DNA of 49,024 nucleotides from Pseudonocardia sp. CNS-004 (GTDB taxonomy: Bacteria > Actinomycetota > Actinomycetes > Mycobacteriales > Pseudonocardiaceae): contig MKJV01000116.1 of assembly GCA_001942185.1 (NCBI GenBank), positions 1 to 49,024 of the forward strand, given 5' to 3'. Shown in pieces: positions 17,088-25,205 of the stretch (within the stretch, counting starts at the first letter, position 1; each line of letters begins with the position of its first letter). Made by a program: the position numbers and the translations under genes. Below the pieces are notes generated by a model, which saw only the letters and a list, made by a program, of their open reading frames with translations, was not told where the DNA came from and ran no database searches.

Positions 17088-17181
17088 TGGCGTGCGGTGA
17101 CGCGTCCCCCGTCACCTGATCCTTGATCGCCGCGACCGTGACATGGCCGCAGATGTGCGGCTCATGTCACGGATCCGCTGA

Positions 17182-19145
17182 TCACGACCCCTTTTGGGTG
17201 GCCTGACCTGCGCGGCGCCACGCGGCGGCACGCAGGAGCCGCAGGCCGTTCAGCGCGACCACGACCGTGGAGCCCTCGTGGCCCGCCACGCCGAGCGGGA
17301 GGGGGAGGGTGCCCACGAGGTCCCATGTGACGAGGACGGCGATCACCGTGGCCGCGATCGCGATGTTCGCCAGCACCACCCGGCGGGCGCGGCGGGAGAG
17401 CCCGAGCAGGTTGGGCAGGGTGGCGATGTCGTCGCGCACCACCACCGCGTCGGCCGTCTCGACGGCCAGTGCGATGCCGCGGCCGCCCAGCGCCACCCCG
17501 GTGTCCGCCGTGGCCAGGGCGGGCGCGTCGTTCACGCCGTCGCCCACGAGCAGCACCCGGTGCCCGGCCGCCTGCAGCTCGCGCACCGCGGCGGCCTTCG
17601 CGTCGGGGAGGAGACCGGACCGCACATCGGTGATCCCGACGGCGTCGGCCACCCGGGCCGCGGCGCCCGCGTGGTCGCCGGTGAGCAGCACCGGCGGGCG
17701 GCCGGTCAGCTCCGCGAGGCGCGCGACCGTCGCGGCCGCGTCCGGCCGGAGCCGGTCGCTGATCGCGAGGAGGCCCACCGGGCTGCCGTCGGCGATCACG
17801 GCGACGACCGTGCTGCCGTCCGCCTCCAGCCGGGTGACCGGGGCTTCCGGGATGCCGTCGAGCGCGGCGGGGGAGCCCACGACTACGGCCGTCCCCTCCA
17901 CGGTGGCGCGGACCCCGCGCCCCGGCAGCGCCGTGAACCCGGTGGCGTCGGCGACGGGGAGACCGCGTTCCCGGGCGGCGCGCACGACCGCGGCGGCGAG
18001 CGGGTGCTCGCTGGGGCGCTCGGCGGCCGCGGCCAGCGCGAGCACGGCGTCCTCGTCGAGCACCGCGCCGTCGTGCCCGGCGAGCGGTGTCACCGACTCC
18101 AGGTGCGGGCGCCCCTCGGTGAGGGTGCCGGTCTTGTCGAACGCCACCACGGTGGTGCGCCCGAGCGCCTCCATCGCCACCGCCGACTTGACCAGGACGC
18201 CGCGCCGCCCACCGTTGGCGATTGCGGCGAGCAGCGGCGGCATCGTCGCGAGCACGATCGCACACGGCGATGCGACGATCATGAACGTCATCGCGCGCAG
18301 GAGGGTCGGCTCGAACGCCGCGCCGAGGGCGAGGGGCACCGCCACCAGCGCCAGTGCGCCCACCACCACCGCCATCGAGTAGCGCTGCTCGATGCGCTCG
18401 ACGAACAGCTGGGTACGGGCCTTGGTGGCCGAGGCCTCCTCCACCATCGCCGCGATCCGCGCGACCACCGACTCCGCCGCCACCCGCGCGACGCCGACGC
18501 GCAGGCGCCCGTGCCGTTCACGGTGCCGGCGAACACGTCGTCGCCGGGGCCCTTCGGGGCCGGCAGCCCTTCGCCGGTGATGGAGGCCTGGTCCACCTCG
18601 CTGATGCCGGAGAGCACGACCCCGTCGGCGCCCACGCGCTCGCCGGGCCGGACGAGCACGACGTCGCCGAGGGCGAGGTCGGCCACCGGGACGCTCTCCT
18701 CGGTGCCGTCGTCGCGCTGGCGGGAGGCGTGCTCGGGGGCGAGGTCGAGCAGCCCCCGTACCGACTCCTCGGTGCGCCGGGTGACGACGGCCTCGACCGC
18801 CCCGGACGTCGCGAAGATGACGATCAGCAGCGCGCCGTCGAACACCTGCCCGATCGCAGCGGCCGCGATCGCGGCCACGACCATCAGGAGGTCGACGTCG
18901 AGGGTCCGCTCGCGCAGCGCGCGCAGCCCGGCCAGCGCCGGTTCCCACCCCCCGGCCGCGTAGCAGGCGAGGTACAGCGCCCACCAGACCGGAGCGGGCG
19001 TGCCGGCGAGCTGCGCCGCGCCGCCTGCCACGAAGAGCGCCAGCGATGCGGCCGCCCAGCGCACCTCAGGCATCGCGTGGATCCGTGCGCCGCGGCGGGC
19101 GGCGGGCGGGGCGAGGCGTTCCAGGGTGACCACGGCGTGGAACAC
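17182..19145 (-). CDS. ctpD: P1B-4 type metal-exporting ATPase (CtpD-like), one frameshift
   Basis: About 654 residues after repairing a one-base loss near 18507 (NGTG then RVGVARVAAESVVARI). P-type motifs: actuator SITGEGLPAPKG, phosphorylation DKTGTLTEG, ATP-binding SEHPLA and GDGVNDAPAL. The TM metal-site motif is SPC (MIVASPCAIVLATMPP) rather than CPC, and the last helices carry HEGST. SPC plus HEGxT defines the P1B-4 class, which exports Co, Fe or Ni and includes mycobacterial CtpD. There is no N-terminal heavy-metal-associated domain, as expected for the class. An internal ATG at 19073 is an alternative start. It is divergent from an ArsR gene. Confidence 0.85.
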
Positions 19146-19151
19146 TACCTG

Positions 19152-19161
19152 CGCATATGCG
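19152..19161. promoter_or_regulatory. Candidate ArsR operator palindrome
   Basis: CGCATATGCG is a perfect 10-bp palindrome 7 bases upstream of the ATPase start, in the 64-base gap facing the ArsR gene. ArsR/SmtB metal sensors bind AT-centred dyads in such divergent promoters. Confidence 0.5.
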
Positions 19162-19209
19162 AAGGTACAAAGACAGTCACGTGGTTGTGCGTAGCGCTAC
19201 CCTCGGCAC

Positions 19210-19527
19210 GTGCACGGCACGCTGCCCGACTTCGACATGCCCGGCGACGACGACGCCCGGGCCGCTGCGGAGCGCTTCCGGCTGCTCGCCGATCCCACCC
19301 GGGTGAAGATCCTCTGGGCGCTCGCGCAGGGGGAGACGTCGGTGGCCTGCCTCGCCGAGCTCGTCGGTGCCACGCCCACGGCGGTGAGCCAGCACCTGTC
19401 GAAGCTGCGGCTCGCCGGCCTCGTCCGGGGGCGCCGCGACGGCACGTTCGTGCACTACACGGCCGTCGACGCCGACGTCTCCGCGCTGCTCGCCGCGGCA
19501 CTCGGGACGCGCACCGCGCCCCGCTGA
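19210..19527 (+). CDS. ArsR/SmtB family metal-responsive repressor
   Basis: 105 residues, GTG start (weak ribosome site; ATG at 19240 is an alternative). HTH core: RFRLLADPTRVKILWALAQG, CLAELVGATPTAVSQHLSKL (recognition helix), then wing LVRGRRDGTFVHYTAVDADV. It resembles the Ni/Co sensors NmtR and KmtR in the segment SVACLAELVGATPTAVSQHL. The C-terminal tail is short and lacks the His pair of NmtR, so the metal site is probably in helix 5 (VHYTAVDADV). Being divergent from a P1B-4 ATPase, it most likely represses that exporter until Co/Ni/Fe is in excess. Confidence 0.85.
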   Translation: MHGTLPDFDMPGDDDARAAAERFRLLADPTRVKILWALAQGETSVACLAELVGATPTAVSQHLSKLRLAGLVRGRRDGTFVHYTAVDADVSALLAAALGTRTAPR

Positions 19528-19534
19528 CACCCGG

Positions 19535-19661
19535 TGATCGTTCCGAAGCCCGGCCGGCCCGCCCTCGGAAGGGCGCTCAGGGGTAGATCGGATCGATCGA
19601 TCGTTCCGACTGTCTCGCTTCCGCCCCGCGCAGGGCGCCGGGAGCGATCTCGGAACGATCA
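19535..19661. repeat. 64-8-64 type repeat, locus 5, partly shortened
   Basis: Unit 2 (19598-19661) is complete at 64 nt with near-perfect outer arms, CGATCGTTCCGA and TCGGAACGATCA, and an inner GCCCCGCGCAGGGCG. Unit 1 begins TGATCGTTCCGA at 19535 but seems about 9 bases short. Unlike the other loci, most of this element lies inside a reading frame (the tetR 3' end), and the ArsR stop is only 8 bases away. Confidence 0.75.
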
Positions 19662-20224
19662 GGCTGCATGCCGCGCCACAGCAGGTCGGTGAGCGCCTCG
19701 GCCTCGCCGCGCCAGTCGCCACGGGGGTCGAGGAAGAACAGCCCGCCCAGGCCGCGCAGCACGGTCTCCGCGGCGATGTCCGGGCGGACGGTCCCGGCCT
19801 GGACGTTGGCGGCGATCAGCGTGGACATCGCGTCGACCATGGCCTCGTAGGCCTTTCCCGCGACGTCCTCGTGGGGCTTCGTGGCGGCGTGCAGCGCCTC
19901 GGCGAGGCCGCGTTTGGTCATCATGTAGCGAGCCAGGTGGTCGGTGGCCCACGCGTGGAAGGCGTCCTGCGGGGACTGCTCGCGCAGCAGGACGGGCACC
20001 ACGTCGACGAGGTGCTCCACCTCGCGCGCGTACACGGCCAGTACGAGGGCGTCGCGGGTGGGGAAGTGCCGGTAGACGGTGCCGACACCCACGCCCGCCG
20101 CCTTGGCGATGGTGTTGAACGCGAGCTCGCCCGACGCGGTGAGCGACGCCGCGGCGGCAGCGAGTATCCGCTCGTGGTTGCGGCGGGTGTCCGCGCGCCT
20201 CGGGCTCACGGCTCCCGTCGTCAT
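19577..20224 (-). CDS. TetR family repressor with a repeat-derived C-terminus
   Basis: 215 residues. N-terminal HTH: RRNHERILAAAAASLTASGE, then TIAKAAGVGVGTVYRHFPTR (residues about 38-57), the canonical TetR recognition segment. The ligand domain ends around LTDLLWRGMQ. The last 26 or so residues (DRSEIAPGALRGAEARQSER and onward) are encoded by the repeat element at 19577-19661, so the original stop appears to have been replaced. The 5' gap holds two dyads with GGAT/ATCC half-sites. It is divergent from the molybdenum aldehyde oxidoreductase operon, its probable target. Confidence 0.88.
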   Translation of the reverse strand: MTTGAVSPRRADTRRNHERILAAAAASLTASGELAFNTIAKAAGVGVGTVYRHFPTRDALVLAVYAREVEHLVDVVPVLLREQSPQDAFHAWATDHLARYMMTKRGLAEALHAATKPHEDVAGKAYEAMVDAMSTLIAANVQAGTVRPDIAAETVLRGLGGLFFLDPRGDWRGEAEALTDLLWRGMQPDRSEIAPGALRGAEARQSERSIDPIYP

Positions 20225-20248
20225 GTTCCACCTCCCGGTCCGAGCGAC

Positions 20249-20298
20249 CTAGCGGATAGATATCCGCTAGAGTTGTCAGGACCGGATAGTCATCCGGT
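20249..20298. promoter_or_regulatory. Two TetR operator dyads
   Basis: Operator 1: CTAGCGGATA, 2 nt, TATCCGCTAG (20249-20270), perfect 10-bp arms. Operator 2: ACCGGAT, 4 nt, ATCCGGT (20281-20298), perfect 7-bp arms. Both contain CGGAT/ATCCG. They lie 25 and 57 bases upstream of the tetR start and in the upstream region of the divergent operon, ideal for repression of both. Confidence 0.8.
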
Positions 20299-20336
20299 TC
20301 CATCCTACGGACTGACGAGCCACCACACACCCGATG

Positions 20337-20369
20337 CCGTGTGACCGCCCTTGGCGGGCGGTCACACGG
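20337..20369. promoter_or_regulatory. 14-bp perfect hairpin in the operon leader
   Basis: CCGTGTGACCGCCC (20337-20350) and GGGCGGTCACACGG (20356-20369) are perfect complements with a 5-nt loop, TTGGC. The right arm ends 12 bases before the GTG start of the iron-sulfur subunit and touches the GGGGAAGAG ribosome site. In RNA it would be very stable. It could be a third protein-binding site or an RNA element limiting translation. It does not have the architecture of the known Moco riboswitch. Confidence 0.65.
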
Positions 20370-20381
20370 GGAAGAGATCCC

Positions 20382-20849
20382 GTGGACATCTCACTCGAAG
20401 TGAATGGCAGGACCGAGAAACTCGATCTCGGACCGGGCGTCACGTTGCTCGACGCGCTGCGCGAGCGACTGGACGTGACCGGCCCCAAGAAGGGATGTGA
20501 CCGCGGCCAGTGCGGCGCGTGCACGGTGCACGTGGGCGGGCGCCCCGTGCTGTCGTGCCTGACGCTGGCCGCCACCGTGCGCGAGCCGGTGACCACCGTG
20601 GACGGGCTCGCCACCGACGACGAGCTGCACCCCGTGCAGCAGGCGTTCGTCGACCAGGACGCGCTCCAGTGCGGCTTCTGCACCTCCGGGCAGATCATGT
20701 CCGCCGTCGCCGCCGTGGAGCAGGACGTCGACGACGTCAGGGAGTTCATGTCCGGCAACATCTGCCGCTGCTCGGCGTACCCGAACATCGTGGCGGCGAT
20801 CGAGCAGGCGGCGAACGAACAGGCGAGGCGGGCCGATGCGAACGTTTGA
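20382..20849 (+). CDS. paoA: [2Fe-2S] subunit of PaoABC-like molybdenum aldehyde oxidoreductase
   Basis: 155 residues, GTG start with GGGGAAGAG upstream. The plant-ferredoxin cluster site is GCDRGQCGACTVHVGGRPVL followed by SC; the second, all-helical cluster site is CGFCTSGQIM and GNICRCSAY. This is the small electron-transfer subunit of the xanthine oxidase family. No twin-arginine signal is seen, unlike E. coli PaoA, so the enzyme here is likely cytoplasmic. The 3' end overlaps the FAD subunit by 14 bases, indicating translational coupling. Transcription is likely controlled by the divergent TetR. Confidence 0.9.
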   Translation: MDISLEVNGRTEKLDLGPGVTLLDALRERLDVTGPKKGCDRGQCGACTVHVGGRPVLSCLTLAATVREPVTTVDGLATDDELHPVQQAFVDQDALQCGFCTSGQIMSAVAAVEQDVDDVREFMSGNICRCSAYPNIVAAIEQAANEQARRADANV

Positions 20850-21798
20850 GCTGACCGCCCCGGCCACCGTCCCCGACGCGCTGGCCGGGCCGGGAACGTA
20901 CCTGGCGGGCGGCACCACCCTCGTCGACCTGATGAAGCTCGACGTCGTGACCCCGCAGCACGTCGTGGACATCAACGCGCTGCCGCTGCGCGGCATCGAC
21001 CCGAGCGACGGGCTGCGGCTGGGCGCGCTGGAGCGGATGAGCGACGTCGCACGGCACCCCGGCGTGTACCCGGTGATCTCCCGCGCACTGCTGCAGAGCG
21101 CCTCCCAGCAGCTGCGCAACATGGCCAGCATCGGCGGCAACCTGCTGCAGCGCACCCGTTGCACGTACTTCCGCGACGTGACGATGCCGTGCAACCGGCG
21201 GGATCCGGGCAGCGGCTGCCCGGCCCGCGACGGCGCCAACCGGATGCACGCGGTGCTGGGCACGAGCGACGCGTGCGTGGCGACGCACGCGAGCGACCTG
21301 GCCGTCGCGCTCGTCGCGCTCGACGCGCAGGTCACGCTCGCGAGCGCGGACGGCACCCGCACGGTGGCGCTGGCCGACTTCTACCGCCTGCCCGGGGACA
21401 CCCCGCAGGTCGAGAACGACCTGCGGCCCGGTGAGCTGATCACCGAGGTCGTCGTGCCCCGGCTGGACTGGGCGGCCAACTCCACCTACGTCAAGGTGCG
21501 GGACCGGCAGTCCTACGAGTTCGCGCTCTGCTCGGCGGCCGTCGCGCTGGACGTGCAGGACGGGCGCATCGTCGACGCGCGGGTGGCCGTCGGCGGGGTC
21601 GCGACCGTGCCGTGGCGGCTGACCGCCGTGGAGGACGCGCTGCGCGGCGCGCCGGTCACCCAGGAGGCCTTCGAGGCGGCCGCCGCCGTCGCGGGGGACG
21701 GCGCCGTGCCGCTGTCCGCGAACGGTTTCAAGATCCCGCTGCTGCGCCGGACCGTCGTCCGTGCGCTGCGAGAACTGACCGAGGGGAGCCGGGCATGA
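20836..21798 (+). CDS. paoB: FAD subunit of PaoABC-like aldehyde oxidoreductase, with a [4Fe-4S] site
   Basis: 320 residues. FAD-binding text: GPGTYLAGGTTLVDLMKLDV near the N-terminus and QLRNMASIGGNLLQR (about residues 95-109). Directly after this is an insertion with four Cys: RTRCTYF, MPCNRR, GSGCPA and SDACVAT. The same insertion in E. coli PaoB (YagS) binds a [4Fe-4S] cluster and separates this branch from ordinary xanthine dehydrogenases. The C-terminal domain starts at SYEFALCSAAVALDVQDG. The TGA overlaps the ATG of the next gene (ATGA). Confidence 0.9.
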   Translation: MRTFELTAPATVPDALAGPGTYLAGGTTLVDLMKLDVVTPQHVVDINALPLRGIDPSDGLRLGALERMSDVARHPGVYPVISRALLQSASQQLRNMASIGGNLLQRTRCTYFRDVTMPCNRRDPGSGCPARDGANRMHAVLGTSDACVATHASDLAVALVALDAQVTLASADGTRTVALADFYRLPGDTPQVENDLRPGELITEVVVPRLDWAANSTYVKVRDRQSYEFALCSAAVALDVQDGRIVDARVAVGGVATVPWRLTAVEDALRGAPVTQEAFEAAAAVAGDGAVPLSANGFKIPLLRRTVVRALRELTEGSRA

Positions 21799-23970
21799 CA
21801 CCCACCCGGATCGAGGCACCGCTCAAGGTCACCGGCCGGGCGCGGTACGGGTCGGACCACAACCTCCCGGGCATGCTGCACGGCTACCTGGTGACGAGCA
21901 CGATCGCGAGCGGGGAGATCGTCGCGATGGACGTGACCGCCGCCAAGGGCGCGCCCGGCGTGGTGGCCGTCTACTCGCCGTTCGACCCGCTGACGCTGCG
22001 CACGCCGAGCAACGCGATGCTGGGCCCCACCTGGGTGCCGATGCAGGACCGGGACGTCACCTACCACGGCCAGCCGATCGGGTTCGTCGTCGCCGAGACG
22101 TTCGAGCAGGCCCGGGACGCGGCCCGGCTCGTGGAGGTGACCTACGACGAGCGGCCGGCCCGCACGTCGCTCCAGGACAGCCTCGACGTGGCCGTGGAGG
22201 CGCCGCCGGGAATGGACGGGACGTCGTCGACCTACGTCGTCCTCGCCGAGGGCGTGGAGTCGATCGACGACGCGTTCGCGGAGAGCCCGGTGGTCGCCGG
22301 CGGGACCTATTACACGGCCCCCCAGAACCACGCGGCGATGGAGCCGCACTCCGCGGTGGCGCACTGGGACGCCGACGGCCTCACGGTCTACAGCGGCAAC
22401 CAGGCAGCCTCGTTCCAGCAGGGCGAACTGGCGAGCGCGCTGGACGTGGACCCGTCCACCGTGCACACGGTGAACCCGTTCGTCGGCGGTGCGTTCGGGG
22501 GGAAGGGCCGCACGTCGCGCCCGCGTTCCTCGCCGCGGCGGCGTCCCGGGTGCTCGGCAGGCCGGTCAAGGCGGCGCTGAGCCGGGAACAGGTCTTCACC
22601 GCCACCGCGAACCGCCCGGACACCTTGCAGGAGGTCACGCTCGGCGCCGACCGGGACGGCACGCTGCTCGCGGTGCGCCACGACTCCTGGTGCAGCGCGG
22701 CGACGGATCTGTCGTTCGTGGAGCCGACGTCGACGACGTCCAAGGAGACCTACCGCACCCCCAACCTGGCCATCAGCCAGAAGGTGGTGCCCCTGAACGT
22801 TCCGCGGACCACGTTCATGCGTGCGCCGGGCGAGGCGCCCGGGTCGTTCGCGCTGGAGAGCGCGATGGACGAGCTCGCCGTCGCGCTGAACATGGACCCG
22901 ATCGAGCTGCGGTTGCGCAACGGCTCGCTCGGGCCCGTCGGCAGCGACCTGCAGTGGTCGAGCAAGTACCTCGACGACTGCTACCAGGTCGGCGCCGCGC
23001 GTTTCGGCTGGTCGGGTCGCACGCCCACCGGGCGGGAGGACGGCGACTGGCTGGTCGGCATGGGCACGGCCACGGCGATGTTCCCGGCGCTCCAGTTCCC
23101 GGCCAGCACCGAGATCACGCTGCGGGCCGACGACACGGCCGTGGTGTCGGTCGGCGGTGCCGACCCCGGCACCGGCCTGCTGACCGTGATGGCGCTGCTC
23201 GGCGCCGAGTCGCTGGACATCACGCCGGAGCGGATCACGCCGCGGCTGGGCCTGTCCGCGTACCCGCCCGGCGGCCTGTCCGGGGGTCGACCGCCACCGT
23301 CAGCGTGGGGTCGGCGATCGTGGTCGCCGCCTCGGCGGTGCTCACGGAACTGCAGGCGCTCGCGAGCGCACCGGGCGCGCCGTTCGAGGGACAGGACGTG
23401 ACGTACGCCGACGGCCGCGTGCTCGGCGGCGGCCGGTCGATGACGTTCGGGGAGCTGCTGGGCGCGCTCGGCCGTGAGTCGGTCTCGGCCACCGGCTCGG
23501 CCGGGCCGGGGGAGGAGCTGACCAAGCACTCGTTCAGCTCGTTCGGCGCCCAGTTCTGCGAGGTCAGGGTGCACCGGTGGACGCGGGAGGTGCGGGTGTC
23601 GCGCATGCTCGGCGTGTTCGACGCCGGCCGCATCGTGAACGACCAGGCCGCACGCAGCCAGCTGATGGGCGGCATGATCTGGGGCGTCTCGGCGGCGCTG
23701 CACGAGGGGCTGGAGATCGAGGGCAACGGGCGGCTCGCCAACGGCGACCTCGCCGGCTACCTGGTGCCGGTCAACGCCGACATCCCCGAGATCGACGTGC
23801 ACTTCGTGCAGCACCCGGACACGCTGCACAACCCGATCGGTGCCCGGGGCGTGGGCGAGATCGGCGTCGTGGGCATGGCCGCGGCCGTCGCCAACGCCGT
23901 GTACAACGCCACCGGCATCCGGGTCCGGCACACCCCGATCACGATCGAGGACCTGCTGGACGTCGGCTGA
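21795..23970 (+). CDS. paoC: Molybdopterin subunit of PaoABC-like aldehyde oxidoreductase, two frameshifts
   Basis: About 725 residues after repairing two one-base losses, near 22508 (after GGAFGGKG) and in a G run near 23284 (LSGGSTATVSVGSA). Family motifs: APLKVTGRARYGSDHNLPGM at the start, NHAAMEPHSAVAHW, the cofactor-site motif NPFVGGAFGGKG, RAPGEAPGSFALESAMDELA, and near the C-terminus GARGVGEIGV, whose Glu is the catalytic base. It likely oxidises aromatic or aliphatic aldehydes to acids using the Mo cofactor (the cytosine dinucleotide form in PaoC). No maturation chaperone gene (XdhC/PaoD) is adjacent. The indels lie in G/C runs and may be sequencing errors. Confidence 0.85.
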
Positions 23971-23977
23971 CCCCGGT

Positions 23978-24013
23978 TCCGGGTGCCCATGGCTCCGGCC
24001 GTGGGCACCCGGA
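23978..24013. terminator. Bidirectional terminator between convergent genes
   Basis: TCCGGGTGCCCA (23978-23989) and TGGGCACCCGGA (24002-24013) form a perfect 12-bp stem with a 12-base loop. It lies 8 bases after the paoC stop and touches the stop of the convergent oxidoreductase gene, so it can end both transcripts. Confidence 0.8.
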
Positions 24014-25024
24014 TCAGGGGCCCTGGACGGCTTCCCGCACAGCGGGTGCGATCTCGCGTGCCCACGTCGCACGCGCCTTCTCCGCTTCCTCGATCGAGTC
24101 GGCGACCGGGAAGAACACGAAACCACCTGCGCCGTACTCGTTCACGGCGATCGTCAGCTCCTCGACCCACTGCCGCACCGACCCGCCGATCCAGTTTCCG
24201 TCGGCACTCCGGGTCGTGAGCGCGGCGCCCCGCGGATCGCGCAGCGACGCCTCCACCAACTCGTCGAGCGACGTGCCCGTCGCGCTGCCCGCCCCCGCGT
24301 TCGCGGTGGCCAGCGGGGCGTCCGTGATCCGGCCGAAGAGGTTGTAGATGGTCGCGATCTCGGCGGGATCCCGTCCGGCATCGACCGCCGACTCGTCGAT
24401 CACCTGCCGCGACGTGGCCACGAGCGTGCTCCGCCAGTCCTGCGCGGCGGCGGGCAGCCACGCGTCGGCGAGCCTGCCCGTGACGGCGAGCGACTTCGGG
24501 CCGATCGAACCGCTCCAGAACGGGGGTGTCGGGGCGTCCGAGGGGGGCAGGTCGGCGACCCGGTAGAACTCGCCGTCGAACGTCACCGGCTCGCCGCCCC
24601 CGGTGAGCAGCCTGACGAGCGTGATCGACTCCTCGAGGAGCCGCACGGCCTCGCCGGGCGTCCGGCGCTCCACCCCGAGCTTCACGATCTCGTCCCAGAA
24701 CACGCCCGCACCGACGCCGAGCACGAAGCGCCCACCCGACAGGTCCGACAACCCGGCGGCCATCTTGGCGAGCATGGGGGCGGGCCGGCACGGCAGGTTC
24801 GTCACGGTGGACACGCCGGTCACCCGCGTCGTCGCGCCGAGCACGAACCCGAGCGTCGCGTAGGCGTCGAACTGCGCGGGCGAGTACGGGTGGTCGGTCA
24901 TGGTGACGACGTCCAGCCCGTCCCGATCGGCGTTGCGGGCCTGCGCGAGCAGGTGGCCCGCGTCGCGGAAGCCGACCGACGCCCCGTTGAACCCGGTGTC
25001 GAGCCCGATGCCGAATACCGTCAT
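24014..25024 (-). CDS. LLM-class F420-dependent oxidoreductase
   Basis: 336 residues, ATG at 25024. Bacterial luciferase-like TIM barrel: VFGIGLDTGFNGASVGF at the start, GLDVVTMTDHPYSPAQFDAY, then TTRVTGVSTVTNLPCRPAPM, LAKMAAGLSDLSGGRFVLGV and GAGVFWDEIVKLG, which are characteristic of F420-dependent members in actinobacteria. SGSIGPKSLAVTGRLADAWL follows in the middle. Substrate unknown. It is convergent with the aldehyde oxidoreductase operon and divergent from an MFS pump. Confidence 0.88.
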   Translation of the reverse strand: MTVFGIGLDTGFNGASVGFRDAGHLLAQARNADRDGLDVVTMTDHPYSPAQFDAYATLGFVLGATTRVTGVSTVTNLPCRPAPMLAKMAAGLSDLSGGRFVLGVGAGVFWDEIVKLGVERRTPGEAVRLLEESITLVRLLTGGGEPVTFDGEFYRVADLPPSDAPTPPFWSGSIGPKSLAVTGRLADAWLPAAAQDWRSTLVATSRQVIDESAVDAGRDPAEIATIYNLFGRITDAPLATANAGAGSATGTSLDELVEASLRDPRGAALTTRSADGNWIGGSVRQWVEELTIAVNEYGAGGFVFFPVADSIEEAEKARATWAREIAPAVREAVQGP

Positions 25025-25194
25025 GGTCGCGCGCCTCACTGTCGGAGCGGTCACTGGACTACAAGATCCAATGTCCTCGTCGTGGGGGAGGATCGCACCG
25101 TGACCGACGCCTCGAAGGCATGCCCGGCCACATCGGCGGGTGGCGGCTGGGAATGACGGATCACACGGCCGCGAGAGGGCCTCGGGCGTAGAGT

Positions 25195-25205
25195 CATTGT
25201 CAATG
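25195..25205. promoter_or_regulatory. CATTG-T-CAATG dyad over the MFS start
   Basis: The perfect dyad CATTG T CAATG includes the ATG start codon at 25203, and a third CAATG half-site lies at 25211-25215. There is no Shine-Dalgarno sequence upstream. Either a repressor covers the start, or the gene is leaderless. Confidence 0.4.

Noticed and set aside
17194..18963. 589-codon plus-strand frame opposite the metal ATPase
   Set aside because: The minus strand carries all P-type ATPase motifs; the plus-strand frame is a low-complexity shadow.
20337..20369. Moco riboswitch upstream of the aldehyde oxidoreductase genes
   Set aside because: Only one simple hairpin is present; the known Moco RNA needs several conserved stems and a tetraloop-receptor arrangement.
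25101..25156. 18-codon GTG frame with a GGGGGAGG ribosome site, possibly the start of an HxlR-type regulator
   Set aside because: It starts well but stops at once, and no wing-helix text follows in any frame; too short to support.
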